From positions 28,830,001 through 28,894,000 of the forward strand of contig NC_091046.1 in assembly GCF_963966145.1 (NCBI RefSeq): 64,000 bases of DNA. Direction: 5' to 3'. The DNA is from Tenebrio molitor. Lineage: Eukaryota > Arthropoda > Insecta > Coleoptera > Tenebrionidae. A program made the position numbers and the translations under genes. Positions 1-12,012 of the stretch are shown piece after piece (the stretch's first letter is position 1; every line of letters begins with the position of its first letter). The notes under the pieces were generated by a model. It saw only the letters and a list, made by a program, of their open reading frames with translations. It made no database searches and was not told the DNA's origin.

Positions 1-2145
1 CCATGGCTATGAGAGAGAAAAATCAAAGCCATGTTGCCATACGTTATTTGAGGTAAAACGAACACAAAATTACTACTTGAAAATGCTGGAAATAATAAAC
101 AAAATAATTGTAAACCTGATTAGTGATTACAGTCGTTCAGAATTATTATGCCACTTGCTATAGGGCATTCATTTTAAACGTTGGGTAAAGTAAGTAAAAA
201 ATAAATAATAAAATACGTAAACAAATAAAAAATTAATCGTCATCTGAATCAAATTCACTAGTTGATTCACCAGTATTGGCAACAAATGTTAATGGTTTCA
301 CTTGGTTTTCTAAAAGTTTATCTCGATCCCACCATTCTTTAATTTTGGACCCGAATATATTGAACACAGTTTTAGATTTACTGAGTTTCGGACAAGTGTC
401 AAAGCAGGCAAGTTTTATTACAAAACCCAACATTTAAAATGAATGCACTATAGTAAAAGACAAATAGTCAAAATCTTTTTTAATATTTAAAATAAACGAT
501 GGGATGTAACATACAGAATAGAAACCGAGAGGACTAATTCTTTCTATTTATTTTATTCGAATAACTTAACAACTACACCTTTCAGCTGAAGAACAAGAAA
601 ACAAACAATATCAAAAACAAAACAGCAATAAAACAAACAAAAAAGAATCATCACACAATTAAATCCATGTGATTTCAATTGAAAAAATGATTTGTTATCT
701 AACTGCATTTATATTTATTTCATTCATACATAACCAAATTTAGCAATAGCGAAGCATTGTCTGGTGCGGGCATATTGATGATTTTCGGTAAGGAAAATTT
801 TTCTGCCTGGGAATTCTATTATAAAACAACTTGTCACAGGTAGTTCGGGGAAGGGTTTAGTTACCTATATTTGTAAATTCTTTCTTGTAGTAATTTTAGC
901 TCAGTTCAGTATGGTTTGCTTTGGTGAATAAAAGTATGTTTTAAAATCCGCTTTTGGTGCTTTTATTTTCGCTAATAAGAACACAAGTAGTGTAAGATAC
1001 AAATAAGTTTCATTAAAAATTAAATGGCACAATTGTTCACTATTTCTGTTGCATCTCTTTAATATTGATCTTAATCAATTTTCGATCGTTACACATGAAT
1101 TTATCATTATATGGGATAAAATACTTGTAGTTGAAAAATAAATAAGACTCAGATAAAAGCAGAATTCACTATTTTGTAATCGGTATACCAAAATTTACAA
1201 CTATGTCATAAAACCCTCAATGGTATGGAAGCAAGACTCCCCGTTTACGGCACCTAACAGCTAAAACTAGTTCAAACAGTAAAAGAAACATAAGCCCTGA
1301 TTAATTTATTATACTTGACGATTATTTCACGATTATTGAGATTCTTATTTACTTGCTTATTTATTTGCTTGGCCATTTTAACCTCCCCGCCCCCATGTTG
1401 TTTTAGTTTTGTTTAATAAAGATACTTTACCTCTGCAAATTTACCCAGAATTTTCTTACCTATTGTAACGATCTATTTTATTACGTTCATTTTGATTTTT
1501 TCTATCAAGCACACCGGTTATTTCGATTGTGTATTATCTTATTGAAGATTCAATTCATCATATTAAAATCAAAAATTTCGTTAACGTCTATCCATCAGTG
1601 TAACTCTTTCGTGATAATTTTATAATGCTGAACAAAATAAATTGGTGATTAATTTTTTAAAGCAAACTCTTTATAGTAACTAATAAATACGTTTCACATT
1701 ATTTAAAATAATTCGAATTGTGTCAATTTGTTGTAAAAATGCATAAATCGAGATTGGGAATGGCATCAGCTTTGCAAATCAATGCGATGTTCAAGTCAAT
1801 TGTTATATCACTACTTACTGATAATAATTTTTTTTATTAGCTCTATAATTCAATTTTTTTTGGAGACATTGTTATCCGTTACAAATCTAAAAAACCACCA
1901 ACACTGGATTTTACCTAGAAAATACAACCGGCAACGTTGTACCTATGCTTATAGTTGACTTTTGACATGGGGGAAATAGAAATGTTTGATTAGGATGATG
2001 CCAATGATACGTTATGAAAACTATATTATAAATAAAAATTCGATTTGTTGTAATCTTGTGTTATTTATTTCATTGTTTTTACGGCACTCGCTTTTTGACA
2101 TAATAAAGAAATCGATCAAAAGGTCTAGCTGGCATCCTAGTAATA
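1..2145. other. Gene-poor AT-rich stretch
   Basis: I see no supportable gene or clear repeat boundary here. A 66-codon reading frame on the minus strand (233-433) ends in an acidic serine/aspartate tail. It matches no family I know and has no splice or promoter context, so it could be an exon remnant or chance. Around 880-965 there is a stretch that vaguely resembles the end of an LTR, but no partner repeat is present. Confidence 0.5.
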
Positions 2146-2633
2146 CACTCACCGGCACAAAAAACGACTTTAATAAATGATCTTGAAATTATATTTGTGG
2201 TGATTTTTCTTTATCATAGTTAAATTGGGATATTTTCAATGATCGGGAGTGCTATGGTCACCATGGCAACCGAATTGTTTTGTTTAAATAAATTATTAGA
2301 AAATTTGCGTTATTTCCACGTTGTGTTTTTGTCAGTTGATTTACGTGTTAAAAGAGTTAATGTGACAGTACGAGATACTAATTCAAAATGCTGTTCAATT
2401 TTGACAATTTTTCATAACATAACATTTTTTCTGAAAAATTACTTTTATTTTTTTTTTTCATTAAAAATTTATTTGCTGTGTTTAATGTTTTGTTTGTCGG
2501 ATATTCTTTGGCAAAGAATAACTTAAATAACACTTATCAATTCAACATGATATCAAAAAATTTGTCTAAGACAATGAATTACTTGATTATATTAATAAAA
2601 TTCAAAGTGAGTCGTTTTTTGTGCCGGTCAGTG
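2146..2633. mobile_element. TA-flanked MITE, about 488 bp
   Basis: The ends are inverted copies of each other. The left begins CACTCACCGGCACAAAAAAC and the right ends with the complement of CACTGACCGGCACAAAAAAC. Both sides are flanked by TA, as expected for a Tc1/mariner-type insertion. The two short frames inside have no recognisable domain, so this looks like a nonautonomous derivative. Confidence 0.75.
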
Positions 2634-3115
2634 TATAAAAGTTACCATTTGGACATTTAGTGTAATTTTAATTTTACCAACTTAATTCAACAGGTGGTAG
2701 TTTTTAAATTTTAGCACGGCTAATACACATATGTATATTTTTATAGTTTTACTAAACGTCGGCCGTTACAAATCACATTTATTGAAATCGAATTAAATCA
2801 ATAATTTTTAAATATAGAGACAGACAAACTCTAGGGATATCTAAGAAAAGAAACATTGTTAATTCAGAAGCGTCTAAGTAATGACCAAAAATTAATGAAG
2901 CAACCCTCGTATACCAAACTGTCCGAAATAGTTGCAGCGGGGTAGGCTCGATTCTTTTGCGGGCCGCGGGCGGCTGTAGTTACAACGCGTGGCTCGCCGA
3001 CCCGTCGTGTCGGCGTCATGAATGAGCACACCGTAAGTGTCCTCCGAATTAAAAGATGATGAGTTGATAAAACTCTCAAGAAGGTAAAGGTTGAAGTCCA
3101 ACTTTTGATGTAATA
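2634..3115. other. Intergenic stretch with a GC-rich island
   Basis: Nothing recognisable. About 2937-3020 is strikingly GC-rich for this window and is open on the minus strand in two frames, but I cannot place the translation in any family. Confidence 0.4.
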
Positions 3116-3335
3116 CCGTGTGAGCAACAATTATTGATTGAGTTGGCGGCGACTTTTATGTCATATTCCAACGAGAAAACCATTTTATTAATAAAAGTTT
3201 ACAAAAACCAAGACGTTTAAATTTGAAATGTATACCAGCTGTCAATAAAACAAACTGAAATAGGTACAATTCAGTCTTCACAATTTCATGTAATTTTTTT
3301 ATTGCTAACTGAAACTGTTATTGTTGCTCACCCTG
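3116..3335. mobile_element. TA-flanked MITE, 220 bp
   Basis: Terminal inverted repeats of roughly 20-30 bp share the core GTGAGCAACAAT and its complement ATTGTTGCTCAC. TA lies at both edges. It has no coding capacity. The outer bases resemble the CAGGGTG-type ends of several other MITEs in this window. Confidence 0.7.
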
Positions 3336-3356
3336 TAGTTATTTTCATATGAGTAG

Positions 3357-3454
3357 CGCTGTCAGATCACTTTTCAGGTATGAGGCCGAAATTTGAAGCA
3401 TGAGGCGTCAGTTAAGTGCTGCAAAACAGGCCGAATACCTGAAAACTGACAGCG
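3357..3454. repeat. Imperfect hairpin, about 98 bp
   Basis: The left arm (CGCTGTCAG, then TTTTCAGGTAT) is mirrored by the right arm (ATACCTGAAAACTGACAGCG). A related half arm appears at about 40024-40060, followed there by a short tandem TCAGG run, so this is probably a dispersed fold-back repeat. Confidence 0.55.
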
Positions 3455-3557
3455 TACGAATATTGAATAACATTTTTCGTGGTCGTTTAGGCAAAGTCTT
3501 AAAAAACATTAATTTATTGTAAATTTTGAGGTTATCTTTGACAGATGTCAAGTTAGG

Positions 3558-3612
3558 TATATAACCGGGAAAGTTTATATATTTAGTTGTATACCACTTT
3601 CCCGGTTATATA
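3558..3612. repeat. Perfect-arm hairpin, 55 bp
   Basis: The 16-bp arms TATATAACCGGGAAAG and CTTTCCCGGTTATATA enclose a 23-bp AT-rich spacer. It abuts the left end of the next element and may be an independent tiny insertion. Confidence 0.6.
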
Positions 3613-4329
3613 GAGTGTTCCCAAAAAAGAAGACGAGTCCATAACTCCGTTATTTATCAGAAGATTTTAATTATCTGTACACCAAATTAAATGATTATTA
3701 ATAGGCCACAAAATGGCCTAATAAATTCAAGTATAGCCCCATGCGCTTTAAGGGTAAACTGTCAAAATATTTTTTTTCAAATGGGATTACATATTTTTTT
3801 TAGTAATTCTGATAGAGATTTTTATTCTGAAAACAACAATGTATCACAAGTATACACTTGAATACCAAAAATTCACAATCTTTTTTTTTAACGCTACTAT
3901 CGTCTATGTTCCATTTTGCACTAAACAATGGCGGCATATCTGCGCAATCCCACATGTTATTATTTGTTATTTGTTTTTCTAGCTCCCTTAATTTGGTTAT
4001 TACATTGTAACGCAATGCATTTTGATAGCTTTTCGCTTGGTGCTCATTTGTTTCAAAAGTTAGTGTTTTTTTTTTAATGTGAAGTTATACTTGTGATACA
4101 CTGTTGTTTTCAGAATTAAAATCTCTATCAGAATTACTAAAAAAAAGTATGTAATCCCATTTGAAAAAAAATATTTTGACAGTTTAGTCTTGAAGCCCTT
4201 GGAGCTATACGTGAATTTATTAAGCCGTTTTGTAGCCTATTAACAACCATTTAATTTGGTGTACAGATAATTAAAATCCTCCTATAAATAAGGGAGCTAT
4301 GGACTCGTCTTTTTTTTTGGGACACCCTG
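3611..4329. mobile_element. Long-arm inverted-repeat transposon, about 720 bp
   Basis: Arms of about 250 bp, 3611-3860 and roughly 4080-4329, are inverted copies. They share GACGAGTCCATA near the ends and TCTCTATCAGAATTACTAAA further in. The right end reads GGGACACCCTG followed by TA. There is no transposase, so it is nonautonomous. The left end is more degenerate than the right. Confidence 0.75.
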
Positions 4330-4352
4330 TATATCCCAGGAAACGAACACGA

Positions 4353-4664
4353 AATAGTATATTCTGTAAACGAAGTTAGAATGAAAATTCGATCTACAAG
4401 TAAATATCAATGCGACGTCATACTTTTTTTGTGACAAGTTTTAATTGAAATAAACGAAAATTGTTCAGATTTAATTGTTTTCGATTCAAACTTTCTGGTC
4501 GTAAAGAATTATTACATGGTCGTGGAGAAAATACAATCTGTTACTCGGTTAGAATGAAAATTCGATCTACTCGTGGTTCCTCACGCTCGCTAACGCTCGC
4601 GCTCGGAATCGTCCACTCGTAGATGGAATTTTCATTCTAACCTCGTTATAGGATATGCTATTCT
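4353..4664. repeat. Foldback element with CTCG-rich centre
   Basis: The outer arms are inverted (left AAATAGTATATTCTGT, right the complement of AAATAGCATATCCTAT, allowing mismatches). Both continue into TTAGAATGAAAATTCGATC-like sequence, which also occurs as a second inner copy starting near 4549. The loop near 4580-4615 is a run of CTCGC/CGCTCG units like other loops in this window. Confidence 0.65.
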
Positions 4665-4751
4665 TTATATTCTTTTTTCAGTCATAATGTGACTTTTCTG
4701 GGTGGTCACTTACCAAATTTTCTGTGATTCCAGGAGCCAGAGACGAAATAA

Positions 4752-6495
4752 ACAGCTAGCTCGGCCGGAACATTTGAAAGGATTTTGAAGAGACCAGCGT
4801 TTGTGGACAAAACGCTGTTTATAAAAGAAGTTCTCGATGTAGATGATGATCCACAACTAATGATAACAGCACCTGGAAGGTTTGGGAAAAGTATCAACTT
4901 GGATATGTTCCGCCGCTTTGTCGAGTTACAAGTGGATAAGGAGACAGGAAATAAGATGACCAAAGTTGATTTAAAAAGTGACATTGTTTCTAATACAACA
5001 AATTACGAACTGTTTACTAAAAAGCAAAATGGAGAAAAACTGAATTTAGAGATCATGAAAAAGGATGAGTTTGTGAAAACTCATTTTGGTCCGGTCATCA
5101 ATGTCGATTTCTTGTGTAATGAAACCGTTACAAGCAAAACTGATGCTCTGAATCTTTGTAAGAAGAGGATACCTGCGACATTTGACGAACACCCCTACCT
5201 ATATAAATATTCAGAGTCAAAACTGGAAGATTATGAGAGAAATGTGTGTGAGCAATGGTGTGGAAATCCCATGCAGTTTGAACCTACCAATGTAGTTGAA
5301 GGCTTGAAAAATTTGTCCAAATATTTGAACAAGTTCCATAAGAGGAGAGTTTTCGTTTTCAATTGTAATACAGGCTGCTAGTTACATCTGTGGCGTTCAA
5401 ATCAAAAATGGGAAAAAGAAAGGAGTGGATCTAACAGCACACAAAGATGGACAAGAAATCATCATGGAATTGAAGTACAAAGATAATGATTCACGTGGTG
5501 CCCAGAAACAAATTTTCACCAAAGGATACTACAAGATCTTCAGAAACGAGAACCTAATATTAAATTTTGGCTTGCGATGGGCGGACGAGGCGAATTGTCT
5601 CCCAGAACGGCACAGGTAGTTTTTCCAAGAGGTGAGTTGTCTCCCAACAAGAGGCGAATTGTCTCCCACTCAAATTAACCCTATGCGGTGATAATCTTCG
5701 TATTTCTAAGTTAAGATATTAAGTGTTTTTTCCAAATTTAATGCAAGTTTCTTTGTTTCGCTAACAAATATTTTTCTATTTATAGATAATCGATATCCTC
5801 ATTAATTTTCAAAAAGACACTTCCGAGTATATCAAACAAAAATTAATAAACATAAAAATAGTAATGGAAGTTATAGTTTCTTTGATTTTGTGAAAAAGAT
5901 GTCCTATTATTTCCGTTATAATGAACAAATAAATATTATTTATAAATATTTGGAGTACCTACATTTTTATATGTAAATTTGTATTCTTGAAGTTGTATTT
6001 TGTATTATAATTATAACTTTGAATTATACAGCGTGTTTTCTAGAATTTTTATTTGTTTGTTCCTCCTTAAAAATTATCTATCAGCTATTTCAATGCATCC
6101 AACTGCAATTAGTGTACCTAGTCGTAATCCTAATGCCTTTCCCTGAAGCACAGGAGACAACTCGCCTCTAACCCTTTTGCAAGACTTAGAAAAAAAGGAT
6201 TAACGGGAGACAACTCGCATATGCCCGCAATGGGGATGCATTTCTCTGAGAGGAAGAAGCTTGCAATAGGGATGGATTTTTTTTTTCTCTAAGAAGAAGA
6301 AGCATTCAAAGGTAAAGGTTACTGTACATTGTCTGCGAGATGTAGACATCAACTAGGTCCTAACAGAACTGAACATCGAAAAGGTGGATGGAACAGGAAC
6401 TGAACTTGTAATAGAAGATCGCATTGAAAATGCCTGCGCTAAGGAAGGAGGCATCGACGCATTTGTTAAAAAAGCTATTATTTGTGTCACTTAAC
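4752..6495 (+). pseudogene. AAA-ATPase-like/PD-(D/E)XK nuclease gene, disrupted
   Basis: The first open segment, 4752-5381, reads TFERILKRPAFVDKTLFIKE and then ITAPGRFGKSINLDMFRRF. This is the start and Walker A-like region of the AAA-ATPase-like family (PF09820 type) common in bacteria and found in some insects and cnidarians. A frame change near 5385 leads into GVDLTAHKDGQEIIMELKY, with the Asp and ExK of a PD-(D/E)XK nuclease core (PDDEXK_9 type), followed by GAQKQIFTKGYYKIF. A 629-bp repeat then interrupts the gene. Beyond it, 6217-6480 resumes with MGMHFSERKK-like and VIEDRIENACAKEGGIDAF segments, with stops. The middle of the usual ATPase-to-nuclease linker is missing. It is clearly dead here. 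The family assignment is from memory of its motifs and is fairly secure. Confidence 0.75.
5590..6218. mobile_element. Inverted-repeat element inside the ATPase/nuclease gene
   Basis: It begins GCGAATTGTCTCCC and ends GGGAGACAACTCGC. Extra internal copies of the same motif sit near each end, about 5633-5670 and 6146-6165. It has no coding capacity and separates the nuclease segment from the gene's C-terminal part. I could not define a target duplication. Confidence 0.65.
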
Positions 6496-6581
6496 ATTGT
6501 CACATTTTGTTGACTTCATCTCCAAAATATTTCAGTTTCATTATTTCTAGTAAAAGTAGTGTTTTGCTCTTTTGTATGATA

Positions 6582-7572
6582 TCGGGTGTTCATTTAATAT
6601 TCTGGTAGCATCACCTATGGAAATCTTTTGTTTTGAAAAACGGATGTCGCAGCGTTAAAATACGACATAACCTCACTATAAAATAACAGCATGACACGAA
6701 TTATGATAAAAATTAACACAATTATAATTCACGCACAAATTAATCAATTTATTAAATGAGGTGCTGGAAATGTCTACCTTCTTCTTCCCTACACTTTAAT
6801 GTTCGCATTTTTAATGCATTTATTACATTTCGGGGCGTTATTAATTTCTTCAATTTTTCCTCTAATTTTTCATTCCTGTTGAAAGTATCCTTCCTGCAGT
6901 TCATCAGCATGCAGTTCCTCAAAAAATGGTTCCAAAATTTTCTGTCGATACTTTGCTGCATTTATATTGCCTAAAACCAGCAATTAATTTTAAAAAATTG
7001 ATTTTGAAATCATGAAAATTACCTTCAATTACCACTGTCATACAGTAAGGATACAACTGTACATCTTTTCGTAACAATTTGTGGCACGTTCCTACTTTCC
7101 TACACAAGGTTCAGTGTGTTGCGATAACTGACGTATTGAAGTGTGGGGCGCATTTTGCATTATTTCCCTTGCAGTTTCAATACCTGCAGCAGTGCGTTTT
7201 AGCGGCCGACCTGTGGTTTTTCTTCGGTAAACGCCTCCAGTTTCACCAAACAACTTTACACACCGGCTCAGGTTGTCTTCGAAGGTTTTACGGTTAACAA
7301 TAACATTGGGAAATTCGGCGATAAACTCTTCTAAGCAGTTTTGTACGGAGTAGATCCATGAATTTTAAACCATTGCGAAAATAACTTTCAATCAAAAACG
7401 TTTTCTGCTCTAACGTGAACACCAGCAAAAAATAAACGTCTCTGAACGCAAATGTCAAAATGTGACAGTTCTACTCTAATTTTACTAACCAGAAGTTCAA
7501 ACGACGACATGCCTTAACAAAAACAAAATATTTCCATAGGTAATGCTACCAGAATATTAAATGAACACCCGA
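6582..7572 (-). mobile_element. Internally deleted mariner-type transposon, 991 bp
   Basis: Inverted repeats of about 44 bp start TCGGGTGTTCATTTAATATT and are flanked by TA. Minus-strand coding remains. About 7080-7300 encodes a helix-turn-helix region (TSIRQLSQHTE, then CHKLLRKDVQLYPY across a frame break), and 6752-6850 encodes the typical C-terminal end LITPRNVINALKMR followed by GRHFQHLI. The catalytic triad region between them is missing. It cannot make its own transposase. Confidence 0.8.
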
Positions 7573-7574
7573 TA

Positions 7575-8004
7575 GATTTGGTTGTCTAATTAAAAGGTTT
7601 TTAAGTAATAAGCCTAGCCCTTTTAAAACAAATAAAAATTTCTTCTCCCGAATCCCAACTATTCTAAAAATGGAATGCTTTTGAAAAAATTCTGTAGGTT
7701 TGTTCGTATTTTTTTCCATGTGTCTGAATGAAATGCTTGAAAAGCCAAGCTTAGATCAATTTTCCACACGTTAAAAATGATACTCTGAATTCAGCAAATA
7801 TAAGCCGCTTTCCATTTACAATTGATGTGAGGTAAAGTGAGTGAAGTGCCTCGCCTCACCTCAGAACTTTTCCAAACAAGCTAAAAGAAACGCATCTCAT
7901 CTAACAGATGACAACTGTCAACGAGGTGTTCTATGCAACCTGCTGTCAATCATCAGTTCATCACAGAACAGTCTGGTTAATTAAAAGACACTACCTATGG
8001 CTAT
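7575..8004. other. No gene seen
   Basis: AT-rich sequence without a convincing frame. A small hairpin built from GAGG/CCTC repeats lies near 7835-7865. Confidence 0.5.
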
Positions 8005-8141
8005 GGGGCGTATTCTGTAACTGCTCCGCTAAATTTTAAAGGGCGTTAAATTAAGTTGTCATAGCAATGACCAATCAGGGCTTGATATTTTAAACGACGC
8101 TAAAATTTTAACGCCCCTTTAAAGATTACAGAATACGCCCC
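8005..8141. mobile_element. MITE, 137 bp, TAT-flanked
   Basis: The ends are GGGGCGTATTCTGTAA and TTACAGAATACGCCCC, perfectly inverted, with TAT on both sides. The interior holds weaker inverted similarity (TTTTAAAGGGCGTTAAA against TTTTAACGCCCCTTTAAA). The 3-bp duplication suggests a PIF/Harbinger-type helper, though this is an inference. Confidence 0.75.
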
Positions 8142-8221
8142 TATGGGTAAACCTGGTGAAAAATATGATGACCAATTTGTTGCAAAGTGATGATTTAATT
8201 ACACTCAGTGCAATAGATTAG

Positions 8222-8636
8222 TTCCATATCCCCACCCCTCTCAGCTATTAGGATAAACAAACCGGTAAGGTTATGTTGTAAACCTGCGTCACGAACCTAT
8301 GTTCTGCACAATACCGGCCTGATAACAGACGAGATTTCTGGATTTACAGTTATAAAATGATCAGAACAAATTTTAAGACACAGTCAACAACTCCACAAAA
8401 CGAAGGCACTACACATGAGAACAAATTTTTAGTTGACAAGTGCACAACTCCATATCTCTGGTGTACACAAACTAATTACACTTTCTGACATTACAATTTT
8501 TTCGAATATACTTTTCATTCAGCGAAGCCCGATAGAAACTTTAAAACTTTGGCACTTCCCTATTAGAACTCACTACAAAACCGGTTTGTTTATCCTAATA
8601 GCTGAGAACTGTCATTAATGTGGTGGGGATATGGAA
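8222..8636. mobile_element. Inverted-repeat element, about 415 bp
   Basis: The left end TTCCATATCCCCACC is mirrored by GGTGGGGATATGGAA. Further in, CAGCTATTAGGATAAACAAA is mirrored by TTTGTTTATCCTAATAGCTG, with a few bases extra on the right. No protein-coding support. Confidence 0.7.
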
Positions 8637-9152
8637 GTCAGCTATTAACTCAAAATTCAAAAACTGACTGGGAGACTGACAGAAAAGTTTAATTTTTGAA
8701 TGTCAGTCATAATGACAGTAAAAGGTACATATATGATTGAAATTCTTAAAATAAGTATAACAAAATTGAAAATTATACTATAAAATATACTGTAGTGACC
8801 CAGTTTAAAATTTTAAATTTAAATTTCCGGTACCGCCACAATAGCGCGCCAAATGTGAAGGTACTAGCGGCTAGACTAGGAACTAAGGGAAAGCGGAAAT
8901 ATAGCGGGGATGAAACGGGCTCTCGCGGGTGGTTGAAGGGGGTAGGTCACTTTTGTTTAGTTTTTCGAAACGAACACACCTTGCGAAGAGCGATCCAAGT
9001 TTCTAAAATTTGTAAGTTATATCGGAATCAATTTCACTACCGTTCCGAGTAGATATTTGTGTCCCCGTGAGGAATTCGACGTTTTTCATTCACCTGGGTA
9101 ATTTATTCCACGTTCGTTGGCTTTTTGTTTTTGTTTTTGGGACCAGGACCAC

Positions 9153-9993
9153 GGGGCAGTATCAAATTGCAGCGGCGGTCAAGTCTTAATCTTTTAGGGG
9201 AAGCAGGTACTGATTTCCAAATAAGTAAATAGCAGCGCTTGTCATTTTACCCCCCAGGGAGTGGGCAGGTAGACGATTATAAATAATAACTATCCCTTAC
9301 CTCTGACTTTTAAGGAGGTAACTAATTAATAATCTGCAAAGTCTGCAATTTTCGGAGAAGAGAATAGTAAGGGGAAACAAAATTTTCTTGGAAATCATTG
9401 GAAGGTAAATTATATTTATTTATACGTAAATTGAAATACAGAAATATCGTTGGTGCACAAGAAAAGTGACACATCTCAAAAACCCTCATTTTTCAGTAGA
9501 ACGATTTTAATGGTATATTGGGATATAAGGTCAGGAAGTGCATTATAACAGAATCGAGAAAGAGTGAAAAATCGAGACGAAGGAGGCACATAATGTATAT
9601 TTTTATATCCGTGAACAGTAATTAATTGTTTAAAAAATTTTGTACAGTGTGAAAACGTACCGTCCTCGTAAATTTTTGATGATGTTGACAAATTTTTCAA
9701 ATTTTTGTGGCAAGAAAAAATTATAATGTTTTTCTTTTGTCATTCACCTGAAGATTTCGATTAGTTTTAATTTGAATCGATTCAAGAGCATCATGTACAC
9801 CTTTGATACATCTGCTTAATGAACTGAGAAGTGCAGTGCTACCTGAAAATTTCTAAATGATAAGCCGACCCCTTATTAAGATTATAAGCGCTGCAGTTTA
9901 CATCAGGTTATTAAGACCAAAACTAACCGCGCGCTGCAATTTAGTACTTAGGATTTTAAAACCTTCGATCCTCGCTGCAATTTGACATCGCCG
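9153..9993. mobile_element. Insertion Y in repeat X, 841 bp, 7-bp duplication
   Basis: Copy 2 of X has the uninterrupted site. Here it is split by 841 bp bounded by GGACCAC at 9146-9152 and 9994-10000. The ends are loosely inverted, sharing TCAAATTGCAGCG. The interior is noncoding as far as I can see. The 7-8 bp duplication suggests an hAT- or P-type helper. Confidence 0.7.
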
Positions 9994-11433
9994 GGACCAC
10001 GTGGTAAGGGTGTAGTCCGAGAGCTGATGACGAATTTGGAGAAGGTATTTTAGGCAATCAGAAATTAAAAAAAATGTACTATTTGAATGTTAGTGAATCT
10101 GGAATCGACAGTCGCTAAGGGCGTTTGCGGTTATTTTACTACTGCGCAGCATATGAAACTTGCAAAAAATTTGTCCCAAAAAACATACTTTAGGCAACTT
10201 GAAATTATACTGATTTTTTAGTTTAGCATTTATAGTTAGATTACAGAAATAAAAATGCCAGATTATTTGGACGGTTTTAAAGTACAACCCGACTGCCCCA
10301 AAGTCATTTTTTTAGTATACGCAAAAAATATACTTTAGGCAGTCTGAAATTTTTATGGCAGATTCATTAATTGATATTAAAAATATGTGCAAAAGAGCCA
10401 GCCTAATACGAGGGTTTTAAATAATAACCCGACGCGAATAAACATTTTAAATAAGTGCGACAAAAAAGTCTTATGCGTATACATAGGTACGAGAGAGATA
10501 GTTTATCGATGTCTGCCAGCAGTAGCTAAGGAAGCCCTCGGCTCCGATAAAACTGTAACTATTAATATCTGAGAAAAATCATCGAAAAGCTCAACTTTGT
10601 TTGTAAAAAGTGCATATTGTTCAGTACTTTACTTATGTTGACAGCTTTTCATCTCCTAATAATGACGTCATCAATATTTTTTTTCAATGACAAGTCCCAC
10701 TTTTTTCTCCTTTTTCTAATAGATCTTCTCACTACCTATAAAGGCATTCACCGTCTTTTTGGGACCGAGTTGGCTATGACCATCTAGTGATTTTGTTGGC
10801 AGTACCTCGGTACCTACATTCCCTAAAGGAAATTGACACTTTTTGTGTTAGGTTAGGTTGTTTTCAAATTAAGGTTATATTTTCTGAATAGGTACATTGT
10901 TGCCGGATCTCTTAAATCTGGTCTGTAAATTTATTAATGAAAATTCGAAAAATATTATTTCTAAACATAGCAATTTGTTTCTGTTAATCTGAAATTATTG
11001 ATTTTTTTTCATATGTAACTTTAATTCAGACAATATTCATTCGCATATTTGAAGCAAATTTTTAATATTAGGTAATTAACATCACATTTATTTAGATAGA
11101 ATATCTAAGCAGACATATGTATAAGCTCTATAGTAAAGAAAGGCGTTGCTGAAGAAAATATTTGTTTAACAATCTATTTTAAAAAAACGAGCCGGGGCCG
11201 CCCTTAGCTACTGCTGGCAGACATCGATAAACTATCTCTCTCGTACCTATGTATACGCATAAGACTTTTTTGTCGCACTTATTTAAAATGTTTATTCGCG
11301 TCTGCCATAAAAATTTCAGACTGCCTAAAGTATATTTTTTGCGTATACTAAAAAAATGACTTTGGGGCAGTCGGGTTGTACTTTAAAACCGTCCAAATAA
11401 TCTGGCATTTTCATTTCTGTAATCTATAAATGC

Positions 11434-11679
11434 TGTTCGTGACTAGGACTGTAATGAGGTGCTGGTATTTGTTTAATTCTGTGTAATTGTTCGAAGGACC
11501 TGATGATTAAAACTCAATGTTTTAATTTTAACAATATATTCAACAACAATGAAAGTGGACCGAACTGTCCGGTGGTTAATACAGAAGTCCTCTCTGTTTG
11601 AGAGTTATCTTGCCAGGTAAGCTACCTGCAGGGTAGTGCCCACCCTTGACGGACCAAACTACCTGCAGATGCGCCAACA
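11434..11679 (-). repeat. 3' LTR of the BEL/Pao element
   Basis: 246 bp, by eye identical to 17785-18030. Just inside it, on the coding strand, is a purine-rich stretch around AAAGGGGCCGG (11680-11696) that could serve as the polypurine tract. Confidence 0.93.
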
Positions 11680-12012
11680 TCGCCGGCCCCTTTGAAGGGT
11701 TGCCTTCAAATGATATAAATGAGTAAATGACCTAATTAGATATTTACAATTAATGATTTAAGTATAATGACTAAAACTACAGACATGAATAATATGAGAA
11801 CAAATATGACGTCTCAAGTGAGAAGGAGAATGATTAACAAACTAAAACTAAACAATATAAACACATGAACTTAAGCTAATACATAATATTAAATGGATTA
11901 TAAGAACTATGAAATCACTTGTGACAAATACATGATATGTACATTACAAACATACGTCAAATTGAATAAATTTGAACATCGACGAGCATGTCGTTATCAC
12001 TCCTTTCGAATG

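Noticed and set aside
233..433. A 66-codon acidic-tailed gene
   Set aside because: No family match, splice signal or repeat copy supports it; kept only as a note.
700..1010. Copia-type LTR and gag start
   Set aside because: The resemblance is faint, and no second LTR or coding region is in the window.
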